Below the pieces are notes generated by a model. It saw only the letters and a program-made list of their open reading frames with translations, was not told where the DNA came from and did not search any database. Shown here piece after piece: positions 26,433-38,100 of a stretch of 64,000 nt of DNA. The translations under genes were made by a program, and so were the position numbers. The DNA is from Acanthamoeba sp. SK_2022b. Its lineage: Eukaryota; Discosea; Longamoebia; Acanthamoebidae. Position 1 is the first letter of the stretch, and each line of letters starts with the position of its first letter. The stretch spans positions 62,001 through 126,000 of the forward strand of contig JANDJZ010000054.1 in the NCBI GenBank assembly GCA_027943245.1, written 5' to 3'.

Positions 26433-29400
26433 TCATAGGGAGCGATTTCGCTCCTTCAGGCTTTGCGGGACGGGGAGGGCCGAGGGTGCAGATGCTGACG
26501 TGGGCAGAGTAGTCGGCGAGCACGGATCGGGAGAGGAGGGGATGTGCTCGGCCGAAGAGCCAGATGATGACGACGACGATGACGACGATGACGACGAAGT
26601 GGCAAATCGAGCATTCAGCGCGCCGTTGAGAGTGTCGCGGAAGACATCCAATACCAAAGGCTGCACACATGCCAAGAAGAGCCGTCATGAACACAATTGT
26701 GACAAGGAGCAAGTGGCCGTGGGAGCGAAGCAGAAGAGGGGTACTAACCTTTTGAAGGCAAGCCTCCATGCCCGAACGAAGACAGCGAGCAACGTCCGTC
26801 GCGGACGCGACACCGGTAGTGGCGATGATGATGCTGTTGAAGCCTTCTGATCGAAGCGCTTGCGAGGCTTCCCACCCATTCATGCGGGGCATGAAGCTGA
26901 GAGTCGCACAAGAAGGCGTACAGTGGTGGGTAAGCGATTCGGTGCTTGAGTGCGCAAGTGAATGGGTTGAAGTGGAGGTGAGAGGTGAGGGCGTGTACCA
27001 ATCCATGAGGATGAGATCGAAGGTCTTCTCCCTCGCCATTTCCAGCGCCTCCTGCCCATCGTGTGCGTGAACGATATTGGTTCTCTTGAATCCGATGCTC
27101 TCCAACATTCGAACCTGTGTGGTGTCCATGGTGAGTCAACCATGTCGTCTCGAGTGAATGAAATGGTGCGGTTGGCGTTGAGGGGACAGTACCGCCACTT
27201 TTCGGTTGATGGCGTTGTCGTCCACCACAAGCGCCGTGAGAGCGCCCCATTTCCGGTTGGCGGAGGCCTTGGGCTTCGAGTACGAGAACGAATACTTGGT
27301 GAGGAGCTTAGACCTGACCTTCGTTTTGTTCACGCTCTCGTACTTGCCGCGCTTTGTCTCCTTGGTGTCGACGAACACGTGCCGCTCGCGGGGGGGCAGT
27401 TTCTCAGCCGAGTTGTCGCTGTAGGAGACCTTGCTTCGACGCAGAACCGACCGAATGCCTGCTCGCTCCTTCTTATCGCTGTCGGCCGTCTTCTTGTTCT
27501 TTTGCTGCCACTCCTTTCTCGCCCTCTCGAGCTCGTCCTGCTCGTTCTTCTGCAAGATCCTTCTCGAGACTCGCTTCTCCGCCTTGCGGTTGATCTCGTC
27601 GCGCAGGCGCGCCAGCATCTGCAGCATCACGACCGGCTGAACGGGCAGGGCAAAGTAGGCATCCCACCCGTTCTCCTCAAGGTTCTTGGTGTCGACTTGA
27701 TCCGGCGTGTAGGCCAGCAGCATCAACTTGACCTGCGATTGATCGAGCGCAATCCAACAACAGAACATGAGTACTGCGAAGCGCGTGAATCGGACGAAGA
27801 GGGTGAGAGCGCTACCTTCTCCCGGGCTTGTACCTTTTCCTCCTTGCGCACCCGCTTAGCCAGTTCCATGTAGCCGTCGCCGTGGCCCTTGAACACGGCC
27901 ACCACGTCCCAGCGCGGCCCCTCCTTGCTGGCTTTGCCGTAAAGGGAGGGGCGACACAGCAGCCGCTTGGCCTCTTCTTCGCTCACGCTCGTGCACTTGG
28001 CCCCAAACGTGGACAGCAGGTCATCGACCGTGGCGCCAAACACCGGAGGAAGCCCCACGAGAAGGATCTTCATCGGAACGACGGGCGACGTCGACTCGGC
28101 AGACATACGCAGGATGGGCAGGCCATTGGGCGAGCCAGCGCTCAGCGAGCTCGCTGATGGTGACGTCGTGTCCTTCTTCATCGGCAGACGGAGCGTGAAA
28201 GTCGAACCGGAGATGCGCGAGAAGGGCTCGTACAGAGGCGACGGGCAGAGGTAGAGCGAATGGGTCGGGTACGAGGGCACGCTGTCATCGGACGACGTGA
28301 GCTTCAGGGAGGATCTGATCGTGGAGAGGCCGCGCTGAAGGGTCGACGTCGGATCGATGCTTCGTCGGCGTCCGCGCCTGTTCGACGACTCCAGCTCGAG
28401 GCTTCCGCCCATGAGGGTGGCGATCTGGCGAGCTGTGGCATCGGAAGTAAATAAGTAAGCTGACTATTTTTCTTTTGTTAAAATGATAAAAAAAAAAATA
28501 AAAATTAAAAAAATAAGAGGGGCGAAGGCGTACCGATGGAGAGCCCCAGGCCGGTGCCACCGAAGCTCTCGGCCTCTTGGCTATCCTCTTGCACGTAGGG
28601 CAGAAAGATTTTGTCCATGTCCTCTCGCTTGACGCCCAGGCCGGTGTCGATGACTCGGAAGACGATCTCGCGGGGGGGATCGGTCTCGGCTTCGCCCTCG
28701 GTGGCATAATCGGCCGTGCTCCGTCGCCTCACGCGGCCAAAGTCGACATCGACGAGCACGTAGCCTTCCTTGGTGAACTTGACGGCGTTGGAGACGAGGT
28801 TGGCGAGCACCTGGCGTAGTCGCAACGGATCGCCGAAGTAGAAGGGGTGCTTCACAATGGCGGGTGCAAAGTGGATGATGATGTCCACCCCGACGTCGCG
28901 AGCCTGCGAGGCGTAGGCAGATATGCAGTCGTGCACGACAGAGCATAGATTGATCGGTGCGCTCGTGATCTTCAACTTGGGGCTGGTCGATCCGGGCTCG
29001 TCAGCCATGTACATCTTGGAGGAGTCGAGCACGTCGTTGATAAGCATAAGCAGGTGCTGTGCCGATGCGTGCATGGTTTCCACGAATTCCCTGCAAAGGC
29101 GAGGTGTGAAGGAATCAGAACTGGCTGTTGTGATGGTCGAGACAGGCCCGAAGTGGGATCATTACATACCTCTGGAGCGTGGTGAGTTCGTCATCATCAG
29201 CCAAAAGAGACACCATTCCGATGAGCCCATTCATCGGCGTTCGAATCTCGTGCTACAAAAAGGGGTGTGAGTTGTTACATTGACGTTCCCGCCCTACGTA
29301 GCAGGAGCTGGGAAGGGCATGCTTACGCTCATATCGGCCACGAATCGGTCTCGACTGCGCTGCAGCTCCTTGGCTTGCTTCAGCTGGCGCTTCAGCTCCT

Positions 29401-30034
29401 CCGTATCCTGCTCCTCATCCAGCTCTGCGCAGCTGGTCGCGCACTGGACCTGCAAGCCACAAGCCGGCCACTCCGCGTCAGCAGACCGGGGTAGCGCGAG
29501 AAATTGGCGCGAACGTAGTACCACGGTGAGAACGCCAACGGCGTCTTCTTGTGGGCCCAGCTTTAGCGGCTTCACCAGATGATGCGGCCGCCTGGCTCTC
29601 GTGGCGACTGAAGAGGACGAGGTGACCTCTTCGTTGCCAGTTCGCCAGGCATGCTTGTGGGCCTTTAAAAGGTGCGTTAAGACACCCTTCTTGCTTGTCT
29701 TGTCCCCTCGTAGGCTCTCGACAGCTTCGTCGGTCGTAGTACGCGCCATCGTCTCCTTCTTCTTCTTTTTGGCCTGTGTGCGCGCCAACTGACCGAGTAC
29801 GTCGCCAGGCTGGAGGATAAGCCCGTCCATACTGAGCTGCGCATCGCCGTCTTGAATAAGCTGGGACATCTTCTCGTTGATGTAGACGAAACGGAAGTCC
29901 TTGGCTCGATTTCGTCCATGATTTGAGCTCGATGGTCGATCGCGTTGACTGCTGCGCGGTATGGGCACGGCAAAAGCCACCCCCACCGGCAGCGCGTCGA
30001 GGATGGCCTTGTATAGAACGCCCTCCTCGTCCAT
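26433..30034 (-). CDS. hybrid sensor histidine kinase with PAS-like, degenerate receiver and functional receiver domains
   Basis: The start at 30032-30034 gives MDEEGVLYKAILDALPVGVA, a PAS-like opening continued by FRFVYINEKMSQLIQ. A coiled region precedes the dimerisation helix with HEIRTPMNGLIG (phosphoacceptor His). The ATPase domain has LANLVSNAVKF (N box), DTGLGVKRED (G1) and FGGTGLGLSI (G2). Next, MKILLVGLPPVFGATVDDLL to VKLMLLAYTPDQVDT looks like a receiver fold lacking the phosphoacceptor Asp. A basic linker leads to a complete receiver: ALVVDDNAINRKVA, DLILMDWFMPRMNGWEA (phosphoacceptor Asp), the Thr at ATTGVAS and the Lys at LQKPL. The tail is a poly-Ser stretch ending KERNRSL. These proteins feed phosphorelays through HPt proteins to response regulators or phosphodiesterases. 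No transmembrane segment was seen, so it is probably cytosolic. Confidence 0.9.
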
Positions 30035-31248
30035 CAGCGCCGGAAGAAACTTGTGACGCGGCTTACTTTCGTCGGTTATTGGTCTCTCTTCTTCCTCCGC
30101 TGCTTCTTCTTTTCGTTTATGTTTCGCTTCTAGTGGAAAGATGTGCGCTTTCGGAACGCCGCTAACGACTCGAGTTTAGTTTCAACGAAACCTGTGGGTG
30201 ATGTCGCTCAGTGCGGTTAAATGTGCGCGTGCTTTTCCTTCTTGCGTGCTCTCCTGTTCCTATCTCTCCTCTCTCTCTCGCTGTAGGTTAGTCCACTACA
30301 GCAGCAGCTATGCTTGGCTCTTCTTCTCTATCGGTGGGTTCAACTCGAAAGTGAGGGAACGAGGCCAAGGAGACAGGCAGTGGTAGAGACGAAACAACTG
30401 GCTGTGGAACAACTCGATGGCTCTTGGCTTGCCAGGTTCGAAGAAGAAGGACTGAGATACGTCGCTGCCTAGGTCCGTGAGCACGTCATCACCCTTCGAT
30501 CCTGTTCCACGGGATGGGGGGATTGCTCGGCTCCTATTGGACCAAATGAGACAATCAATGGAAAACAGCATCTGATTGGGCTAATGCCAAACTTCCACAG
30601 AACGTCGCGCGAGAGTGGGATAAACTGCAGCCCCGTCAGGGTGAAAGACAAAGACGCGAAGGAGTGTCGCGCGCACTATGTAAGTATGGTAAAGATTCTT
30701 CTGAGGGTCGCTCCCGCACAGGAAGAACAATGCAGCACACCGCTCTCCTTTTGCTCAACCTACTGCAAGGGCCAAGGGAGGTTCCGGCCAACAGCACCCG
30801 ATAGAGTACCCGCCTCTGCACATAGCAAGGCGGGCAAGCCCCGCAACGCGATGCCTACCATTCTTTGAGGCCCCTATCAGCTGTCAATGTCAAACGTGAC
30901 GGACGGATGCACGGGGCAACCATCCCCGTTCTCAGGAGTTTGACGGAGGTCATCCTGTTTCAAGGGCACCCAAACGCTCAGCGGGAGACACGCCAGACAG
31001 GTGCACGCGGTGAGGTTGCATGCTCGGTGGGGATGAGGGGTGGGATGGCGTTGGCTGAAGCAGCATGAAATGCTGTAATTGATTTACTGCCGGAGGATGC
31101 GTTTGTACAACCACACGAGGAGGAGCAACGACGTTGCGACGTAGCGAGCCGTAAGATTTACACTTTAAATAATAAATAATAAATAATAAAAAGAATAAAT
31201 TGGTTGAAAGAGTAGAAGAGAGGGAGCGAATAGAGGAGAGATGAGAAG
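30035..31248. other. 1.2 kb intergenic region between histidine kinase and COP1
   Basis: Both neighbours are on the minus strand, so this holds the histidine kinase promoter and the COP1 3' end. It is CpG-rich like the flanks except for an AT-rich AATAAT run at 31160-31200 next to the COP1 stop. Short ORFs (for example 30584-30868) show no family resemblance. No RNA gene was recognised. Confidence 0.4.
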
Positions 31249-31603
31249 TCACTTGAGTTGAAGTGCCTGAATGAGTCCGCGGCTGTTGGCTGCCAAGATG
31301 ACATTCTCCGTCTTGTGACAGCACACAGCGCTAACAAAATCGCCTTCGTTCTGGAGAGCAGGACAGGTGTGAAAGAGATGACTCGGCTGAGAGAGGGGGG
31401 GGGGGAGCGAGAGAACGGAGGCCGCAGCGCGTACCGTGGCCGCCATCGCTGGGCAATCGTCAAAGGAATATTGGTAGAGCGGCGTCTTGAAATCCTTGTG
31501 GTATGTGTAGACTTGGTTGTTTTCGCTGCCGGTCATGATCCACTCCCCACCATGCACGCTCAGACCCACAAATAGTCGCTTGTTTACATGACTGCACCAG
31601 CGC

Positions 31604-31656
<53 letters not shown>

Positions 31657-32736
31657 GAACCAGAACCGGGGTCAGCACACAACGAAAGCCGAGATGACCG
31701 TGCGCTCTCCCACGCGACGAGCCAAAGCAAAGATAGGGCACCTCGAAAAGCTGAGCACAGGCTCGGCAGTGTTGACATCCCACAGCCGCAGCGTGCCGTC
31801 AATCGAACTGATGATGGGCGGATCGCCGTGTAAGTCAGAGAAAAGAAGTGTGAAGAACACCTATATGACCCCAAGAGAGGGAGGAGTGCGTACGCTGACA
31901 CGAGCCGTTGAGAGTCGAGAAACTGTATGTGTGAGACCGCCTTGTCATGACCGCGCAGCACAAACAACGGTACGCGCAGCGTTCTGGCATCGTAATAATA
32001 AATCTGATGGTCTGGTCGCGCGCAGACACCAGAAGAAAAAGGGAAGTGAGTGCCACTAAAGTCCTAAACTCAGCAAAGGCTTCAAAGGCTCATGGCGGCC
32101 AAACATATGGCGAGGTGCTGTCGTACCCGCGGCGCCGAAGGCGAGGTAATGTGGTGACTCGGGATGAAACTTTACAGAGCACACATTGGCCTGCACCTCG
32201 ATTGTCCCCGCAGACAGCCGCTGGTTCATCGACCAAAGCTTGACTGCAATAGAAAAACATCAGCATTAAATAAAATAAAAACAAAAAATCCAAGCACACA
32301 GTGGAAATGTGTGAGAGAGAAACACGGATGCGAAACCTTTTGTGTCGTCTGAGGCGGAAACTAATCTCGTCGGGTGAGTCGGTGCAAAGTGCACGCTCCA
32401 CACCCGCTTTTCGTGCTCATGCCATTTACAAACGAGCTGCATGAGAGCAGAGAGGGGTGGAGGGGTTCGAGAAGAGGTGAGATATGAATCTGCAAGAGAG
32501 CGATGGAAGGATAAGGCAACGTACGTGAGAGGTGTTCAGGTCCCAGACCGACACTCGCCCCGAGTACTCGCTCCCGGCCAGCTGCGATCGAATATATCCG
32601 TTCCAGCTGATACAACTGTTGTATCGCACGTTGTTGTGTTTCCCGTTCCGGTGATGAGACCACGCCACCTCCCCTTCTCCACAGCAGTTTGCGCACTCTC
32701 TCTCTCTCTCTCTCTCACGCGCGCGCGCACACACAC

Positions 32737-32779
<43 letters not shown>

Positions 32780-34583
32780 CTACGCACCTCAAACGACTCT
32801 GCGTCGTCAGCTCGTGGACGGGAAAATGAGTCGTGCCGGCGTTCTCGACAACTGAGCGATAGTCGTACACCCGAATTCGCTTGTTATAGCCCGCCAGCGC
32901 AAAATGTTGGCCCTGCACAACCACGACACCATCACGCAGACGAGAGTGGTCAGGCGCGAGCAAGCGATCGCTAGTCGGTCGGATGAAGTATACCTCCTTG
33001 TCAAACTCCATCGACGTCACCAGGGACGCGCCCTGTCCACGGCCGGTCCCTTCTCGCGCTGACCCACGCGACGGGTCCTGCACGGTGGCCACAACCTCAT
33101 AGCCATTGAATCGGACCAGCTTCTGCAGCTGCTTCCCAAAGGTGTCCAGATCCACGACGGCCTCCATGTTCGCTGTCGCGTCTCTCTTGTTTTCCGCCGC
33201 TACGATCTCCGTCCCTAGCCGTCCCCCGCCCCGCTGTTTCTCCTTGGCGTCATGCATGCCCCCGCTGGCCGCCCGAAACCGCTGAAGCTTCTTGGCCTTG
33301 AGCATGCGGAAGTACGTCTGCTGTAGTTCGTCCATGTGCTCCACGATCCTCCGTTTCTTGTTCACCAGTTGGTCCCTCTCTTCGTGTTGCCGATTCCTGA
33401 TTCACACCGGTGGCACCGTAAGTTATGCGGCGTGCCATACCGACAAAGGCATGTGCGATTGTGGTCAAGTCCACCAAAAGGGCACAGATCTGGGCCGGGG
33501 ACTGGGAACTGGGCTTGTGGGACGACGTACATCGAATCGCTTGCCGTCATGGCGCCGTGACCCCTCTTCTCGCCTACCGCAGGCAGTTGACCCCGCGCAG
33601 CTGCCGTCGCTGATGAGGCGAACCCATACGCGTCGGGGTCTTGCGACGCAAGAAAGAGCACCTTGTGGCGTTCCAACTGTTTGATGTCTTCCTCCAACAT
33701 GTCGTAGCTCCCGTTCAGGTTGGACTGCAGCAGCCACGCACACGCAGGTTAGCGGGGGCGGGTAGAGTCAACGTTGACGACGTGCGTGGGATGTCTGTAC
33801 GCTCTTGTGTTGCTGTTTCGTTCGGTAGAGAAAGTCTAGAAGCAGCTCCAGCTCTTCGTACTTGGTTTCGGACTCCATACTCTGCTTCTGCGCTAGCAAA
33901 AGGCTCAAGAGCTTGTTGACGTCTGACGCATGGCGAATGGGAAGCGTTGAGACGAATGCCATGGGGGCGAAGTGAACGACAAGAGCGAAGGGGAGGTAGG
34001 GAGGGCCCACACCTGAAAGGGCAAGGCTCTGTGAGGCGAGTACGGTCTCGAGCTGCGCAAGAGGAGGCAGCGTGACACTGATAGAATTGGTCTTGACCTT
34101 GTCGAGGACGGCATTCACTAAAGTGTGGGGTGAGACGAGGACGAGAGGAGAGAGCAGGCGAGGGAGACGACAAAAGGCAAGAGAGAAGGTGAATCGTACA
34201 GGCATAGTTGGGGAAGAGTTGATCTCGCCGTAGTGGCGTCTTGCACGTGGGGCACATGGAGTTGATACCCAAATGCCGGGCTATGCACACATAACTGGAC
34301 GTACACAAATAAATACAAAAAAAATAATAAATAAATAAAAAGGATGAGTACCTAGTACATAAATAGTGACGAATAGAGACGCAAGTACGTACCAGTAGCT
34401 ATGGCCACAAGCGGTCATGAAGGCCTCCTTGATGGCCTCCAGACATATGGGACTGGAGGGAGAGATGAAATTGAGCTTAGATGTAGGAAATTTCTGTTCC
34501 CAATCTACCATCAGGCCAAAGTAAAGGAATTTCAGCGCCGTTGCAATGCGAGAGCGCAAGATTTACCAACAGATGTCCTCCAT
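31249..34583 (-). CDS. cop1: E3 ubiquitin ligase COP1 (RING - coiled coil - WD40)
   Basis: The proposed ATG at 34581-34583 gives MEDICCPICLEAIKEAF, so the RING finger (CCPIC, TACGHSYCYVCI, MCPTCKTPLRRDQLFPNY) starts almost at residue 5. Two splices restore RING cysteines: TG/T at the 34560 donor and again at the 34390 donor. A coiled coil follows (SMESETKYEELELLLDFLYR; NGSYDMLEEDIKQLERHKVL), then a region with QLVNKKRRIVEHMDELQQTY. WD40 repeats follow, including HFALAGYNKRIRVYDY, YSGRVSVWDLNTS, KRVWSVHFAP, CSVKFHPESPHYLAFG, VLRGHDKAVSHIQFLDS, DGTLRLWDVNTAEP and GGEWIMTGSENNQVYTYHK. The stop TGA is at 31249-31251. COP1 ubiquitinates transcription factors and signalling proteins bound by its WD40 propeller. 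Compared with plant and animal COP1, the region before the RING is nearly absent unless an upstream exon is missed. Confidence 0.93.
31607..31655 (-). repeat. intronic (GT)n microsatellite on the COP1 sense strand
   Basis: About 24 AC units on the plus strand lie just upstream (in the COP1 sense) of the acceptor for the exon beginning HVNKRLFVGLSV. Confidence 0.95.
32694..32776 (-). repeat. compound (GT)n-(GC)n-(GA)n microsatellite in a COP1 intron
   Basis: The plus strand shows CT units, then CGCGCGCG, then AC units. In the COP1 sense this is a GT tract near the donor, followed by CG and GA tracts. Reading frames through it encode only Cys-Val or His-Thr runs and are not genes. Confidence 0.95.
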
Positions 34584-35120
34584 TCGGCTATCCTCAACCC
34601 TCCAGGGGCAGTCGAAGAAGTGGAGACAGCCGAGAGAGCTCCAGCGTTTAAGAAGGAGAGAGAGAGAGAGAAGATGAAGAGAAGTTGGCGAAGAGGAGAT
34701 TGGCTCTACGCGATGTTGTAGCGACCGCGCGTATATCCAGGTTCAGAATTGAAATGTGCAGAGAAGACGAAAAAGAAATACCGCCGTGTGGCGAGCGGGA
34801 AACAGTCCACAACCCTTCGCGGTGCTGCAGCGCCGCACAACCTGCCACCCTCACCCCAGTCGCACCCACGGACCCGCCCAGCTGCTGACTCACTCTTACC
34901 GCCGCTACCTGATGTTGGGCTGTACCAATGTCGGCACGCCTTACGGAGTTTAATCGAGTTATCCCACGAACCGGAGGAATAATCGATATGGTGCACCCTC
35001 ATTGGTTGCCGCACCCCAAAACCCCCCGCAAGGTTGCAGATATTACGCAGATTGGCATACTTCAGATTACTATGCATTCCAGCGCCTTTTTGTTTATTTA
35101 TTATTCTGTATTTTCCCAAG
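34584..35120. promoter_or_regulatory. divergent intergenic region between COP1 and topoisomerase III
   Basis: This 537-base gap lies between head-to-head starts. It carries a short GA tract (34654-34673) on the COP1 side, a CpG-rich middle and an AT-rich end (35075-35118) just before the topoisomerase ATG. Open frames here show no family resemblance, but a further 5' COP1 exon cannot be excluded because the frame upstream of its ATG is open for over 20 codons. Confidence 0.45.
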
Positions 35121-38100
35121 ATGAAGCGATGTGGTGGGCTGGGGCAGGCTCCTCTCCTGCACAGCATCACGGGTTCATGGAGATGGCCAGCTGCGATGAT
35201 TGGGGCAGCTGAGTCGCGATTTGCAAGTTCTACAGCGCGACTGCACTCCATCCCACGATTAACCTTCGCCACCCGTGGCCGACCGCGAAAATCGACGTTG
35301 GAATCATCGTCCGCGGCGAAGGAGCCCAAGGCAAGAAAGGTACCTTCACAGGGATCATATTTTCCTCTTCACGTTCCATTTGATCGTTTATAATTAAATA
35401 ATTAATCAAAAGCACCAATTATTATTACTTTATTTTTCCAATTAATCACGTAATTGATTTGAGCACATACTGTCGGAATCAGAGTACCAAGGACGAGCCG
35501 GAGCCAGAGAAGTCCAGTGCGGCAGCCAAAGCGGAGAAGCCAACAAATGCTGCCAAAGTAGCTGTGGTGAAGAAGGAGAAGAGGAAATCGAGTGGGCTGA
35601 AGGGAGAAAAGAAGAAGCAGACGAGTGCCGAAGCAGCCGTAGAGAAGGACGAGAAAACGAAGAAAAAAGAGGAGAAGGAGGCCAAGAAGAAACCAAGTGA
35701 GATTAAGGGAGAGAAGGCAACAGCGATGAAGGCGCAGCCAGTGGAACCGACCACCGAGGAAGCAGCCGCGCTGCTGCCGAGATGGGAGCAGCTGACGCAA
35801 GCGCAGCTGAAGGAGGAGTGCCGGAAGCGACAGTTGAAAGTGACAGGAAGCAAGCAGCAGTTGCTGCAGCGCCTCCAGGATGCCACTCAGCCTCCACCCG
35901 TCGAGCCACTACAACCCCAGGGGCCTCTCGTCCGCATCATCTTGGCCGAAAAGAAGTGTAATGCACCTCAGCTCCCTTCGCTTGTGTGTGGCTGGTGTGC
36001 TGGACCGCGCTGGTATTGAAATGGCTGCGTTTGTGACTTGTGCAGCGGCGGCTGAGAACATTGCCCGCGCGTTGGGCATCAAAAAGTTCAAGAGAGAAGG
36101 TTGGTATCGATGTCCGTCTGGCTCTATGGAGTTTCGGGCGCAGCTAACGTGTCGCCCATCAGGAGCCAAAGAGCCCGGATTCATCGGCAATGTCGAGATC
36201 ACCCCAAACGGAGTCAAGATCGTGCCCGATAAAGGCGGCAATGGTTTCATCCACTCCCTCTTAGTTTCAAGCATGCGTGATGGTCCAACCGGGGCGGCTC
36301 TCTTATCTGTCTGCCCCTCTCCCCCAACACCAAATCTTTTGTGCCTCCTCCCTCCTATTAGATGATGGTAGCGCGACAGTGGTGACGTGGGCGTCAGGGC
36401 ATCTGTTTGAGCTGCAAAAGTATGCCACGTGGAAGCTGGACAAGCTGCCCATTCTCCCCTCTGAATGGACGTTTTCTTGCAAGGCACGCTGCATCCACCA
36501 CTAGCCAGCACATATTTCGCCTTGCCTCTCGCTGACCGCCACCATCAGGGCCCGGCGCAGAAGCGACAGTTCGAAATCATCCGCAGGCTCTTCCAGTCGG
36601 CCGACGGTAAGCACAAACCACAATGGTTATTGAAACGTTGGTGCGCGATAACCTCACCACTGCACTTCGTTTGGCGAGCAGAAATCATCAACGCCTGCGA
36701 CGCGGGGCGTGAGGGCGAGCTCATTTTCAGAGAGATCTTCGAGCAGGCCAAGCCAAAAGCGCCGTTCAAACGGCTATGGATTTCTTCGCTCACCGACGAG
36801 GCCATCCAGGAGGGGTACTTCTTCCACACGCCTACCCCCTCCCCGTTCGTTTGTCCAGACGTCTGGTTTCCAAGTCTGAATGGCTGCGTGCAGTTTTCGC
36901 AAGCTCCAGGCCGGCACCAAGTATGACTCGCTCTATTACTCGGCCCTGGCGAGGACAAAGGCCGACTGGTAAGCCCCGTCTCTACGGCCCTCTCAGTGCA
37001 GCTGGTTGCCTGCGCTCACCCTTTGCGATGCGTGTGGAAGGCTGATAGGAATGAACGCCACGCAAGCCTACACGCTTAGCTACCGTCCTAAAGTGCCTTC
37101 CTTCCAGAGCAAGGTACGACACTCACCTCGAGCCAGGCCTCCCCAAGGGGCACTTTTTGTTGATAGCGCTTCTCCTCTCCCTCCCCCTCTCTGTGTGTCG
37201 TGTGTGTGTGCACGTATGCCGTAAAGGAAGCCGTTTCCCTGGGTCGAGTCCAAACGCCAGTGCTTAGAATGATCGCGGATCGTTGGAAAGCAGCCCACAA
37301 TTTCAAATCCGTAAGTCGAGACCCCTCAGCGCGCTTCTGGCTCCACGTCTCACATCGTTAACGGTTTGGTGGTGGCTGACAACCACAGGAGCCGTATTGG
37401 GAGCTCTATCTTCGCTGTCGCCCGCAAGGAAGCGACGAGCACCTGCGACTCAAGTACTTCTCGCCCGAGGCCGCGAGCGAGCGCATAGACTCGGAGCAGG
37501 AAGCCGAGGACCTGCGACACGGGCTGGCGCCCGTGTGCACTGTCCAGCAGCTCACCCACAAACGCCGCATCGAGAAGCCACCGAAACTCTTTGATCTCAC
37601 GGCACTACAACGGTATCTCCACTGAGAATCGTTTGTCTTCCTCCGCGTTTTCCTCTGCGCTTACCATCTGGGGCATGCGCGTGCGTGGGCGCACAGGGAG
37701 GCCAACCGAAGATTCGGCTACACGGCCGAGCGAACGCTAGGCGCGCTGCAGGGACTGTACGAAAACCACAAGCTCATCTCCTACCCGCGGACAGATTCGC
37801 GCTACCTTACTCGGGACATCTTCGATGACGTCAACACCATTCTCAAGTATGTTCATTCAACCTTGAAGCGCGATGGACACACTCACTTGCTCATGCATGT
37901 CTTGCGACTTTTATTCATTTGTTTGTTTGTTTCGACGCACACAGTGGCATTGGCAAGCATGCCGTGTACGGGCCTGCGATCGAGGACATTCGAAACGGCA
38001 AAAAGCTGAGCCTGTCCAACAAAGGTCCGTAGGTCGGAGTGCTCGCCCTGTCGTGATCCCGGGCCAGCCCTGTATCACGCTTCTTGCTTATGCTCCCTTT

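Noticed and set aside
30584..30868. 94-codon plus-strand frame in the histidine kinase/COP1 gap
   Set aside because: No recognisable composition or motif; likely chance in CpG-rich DNA.
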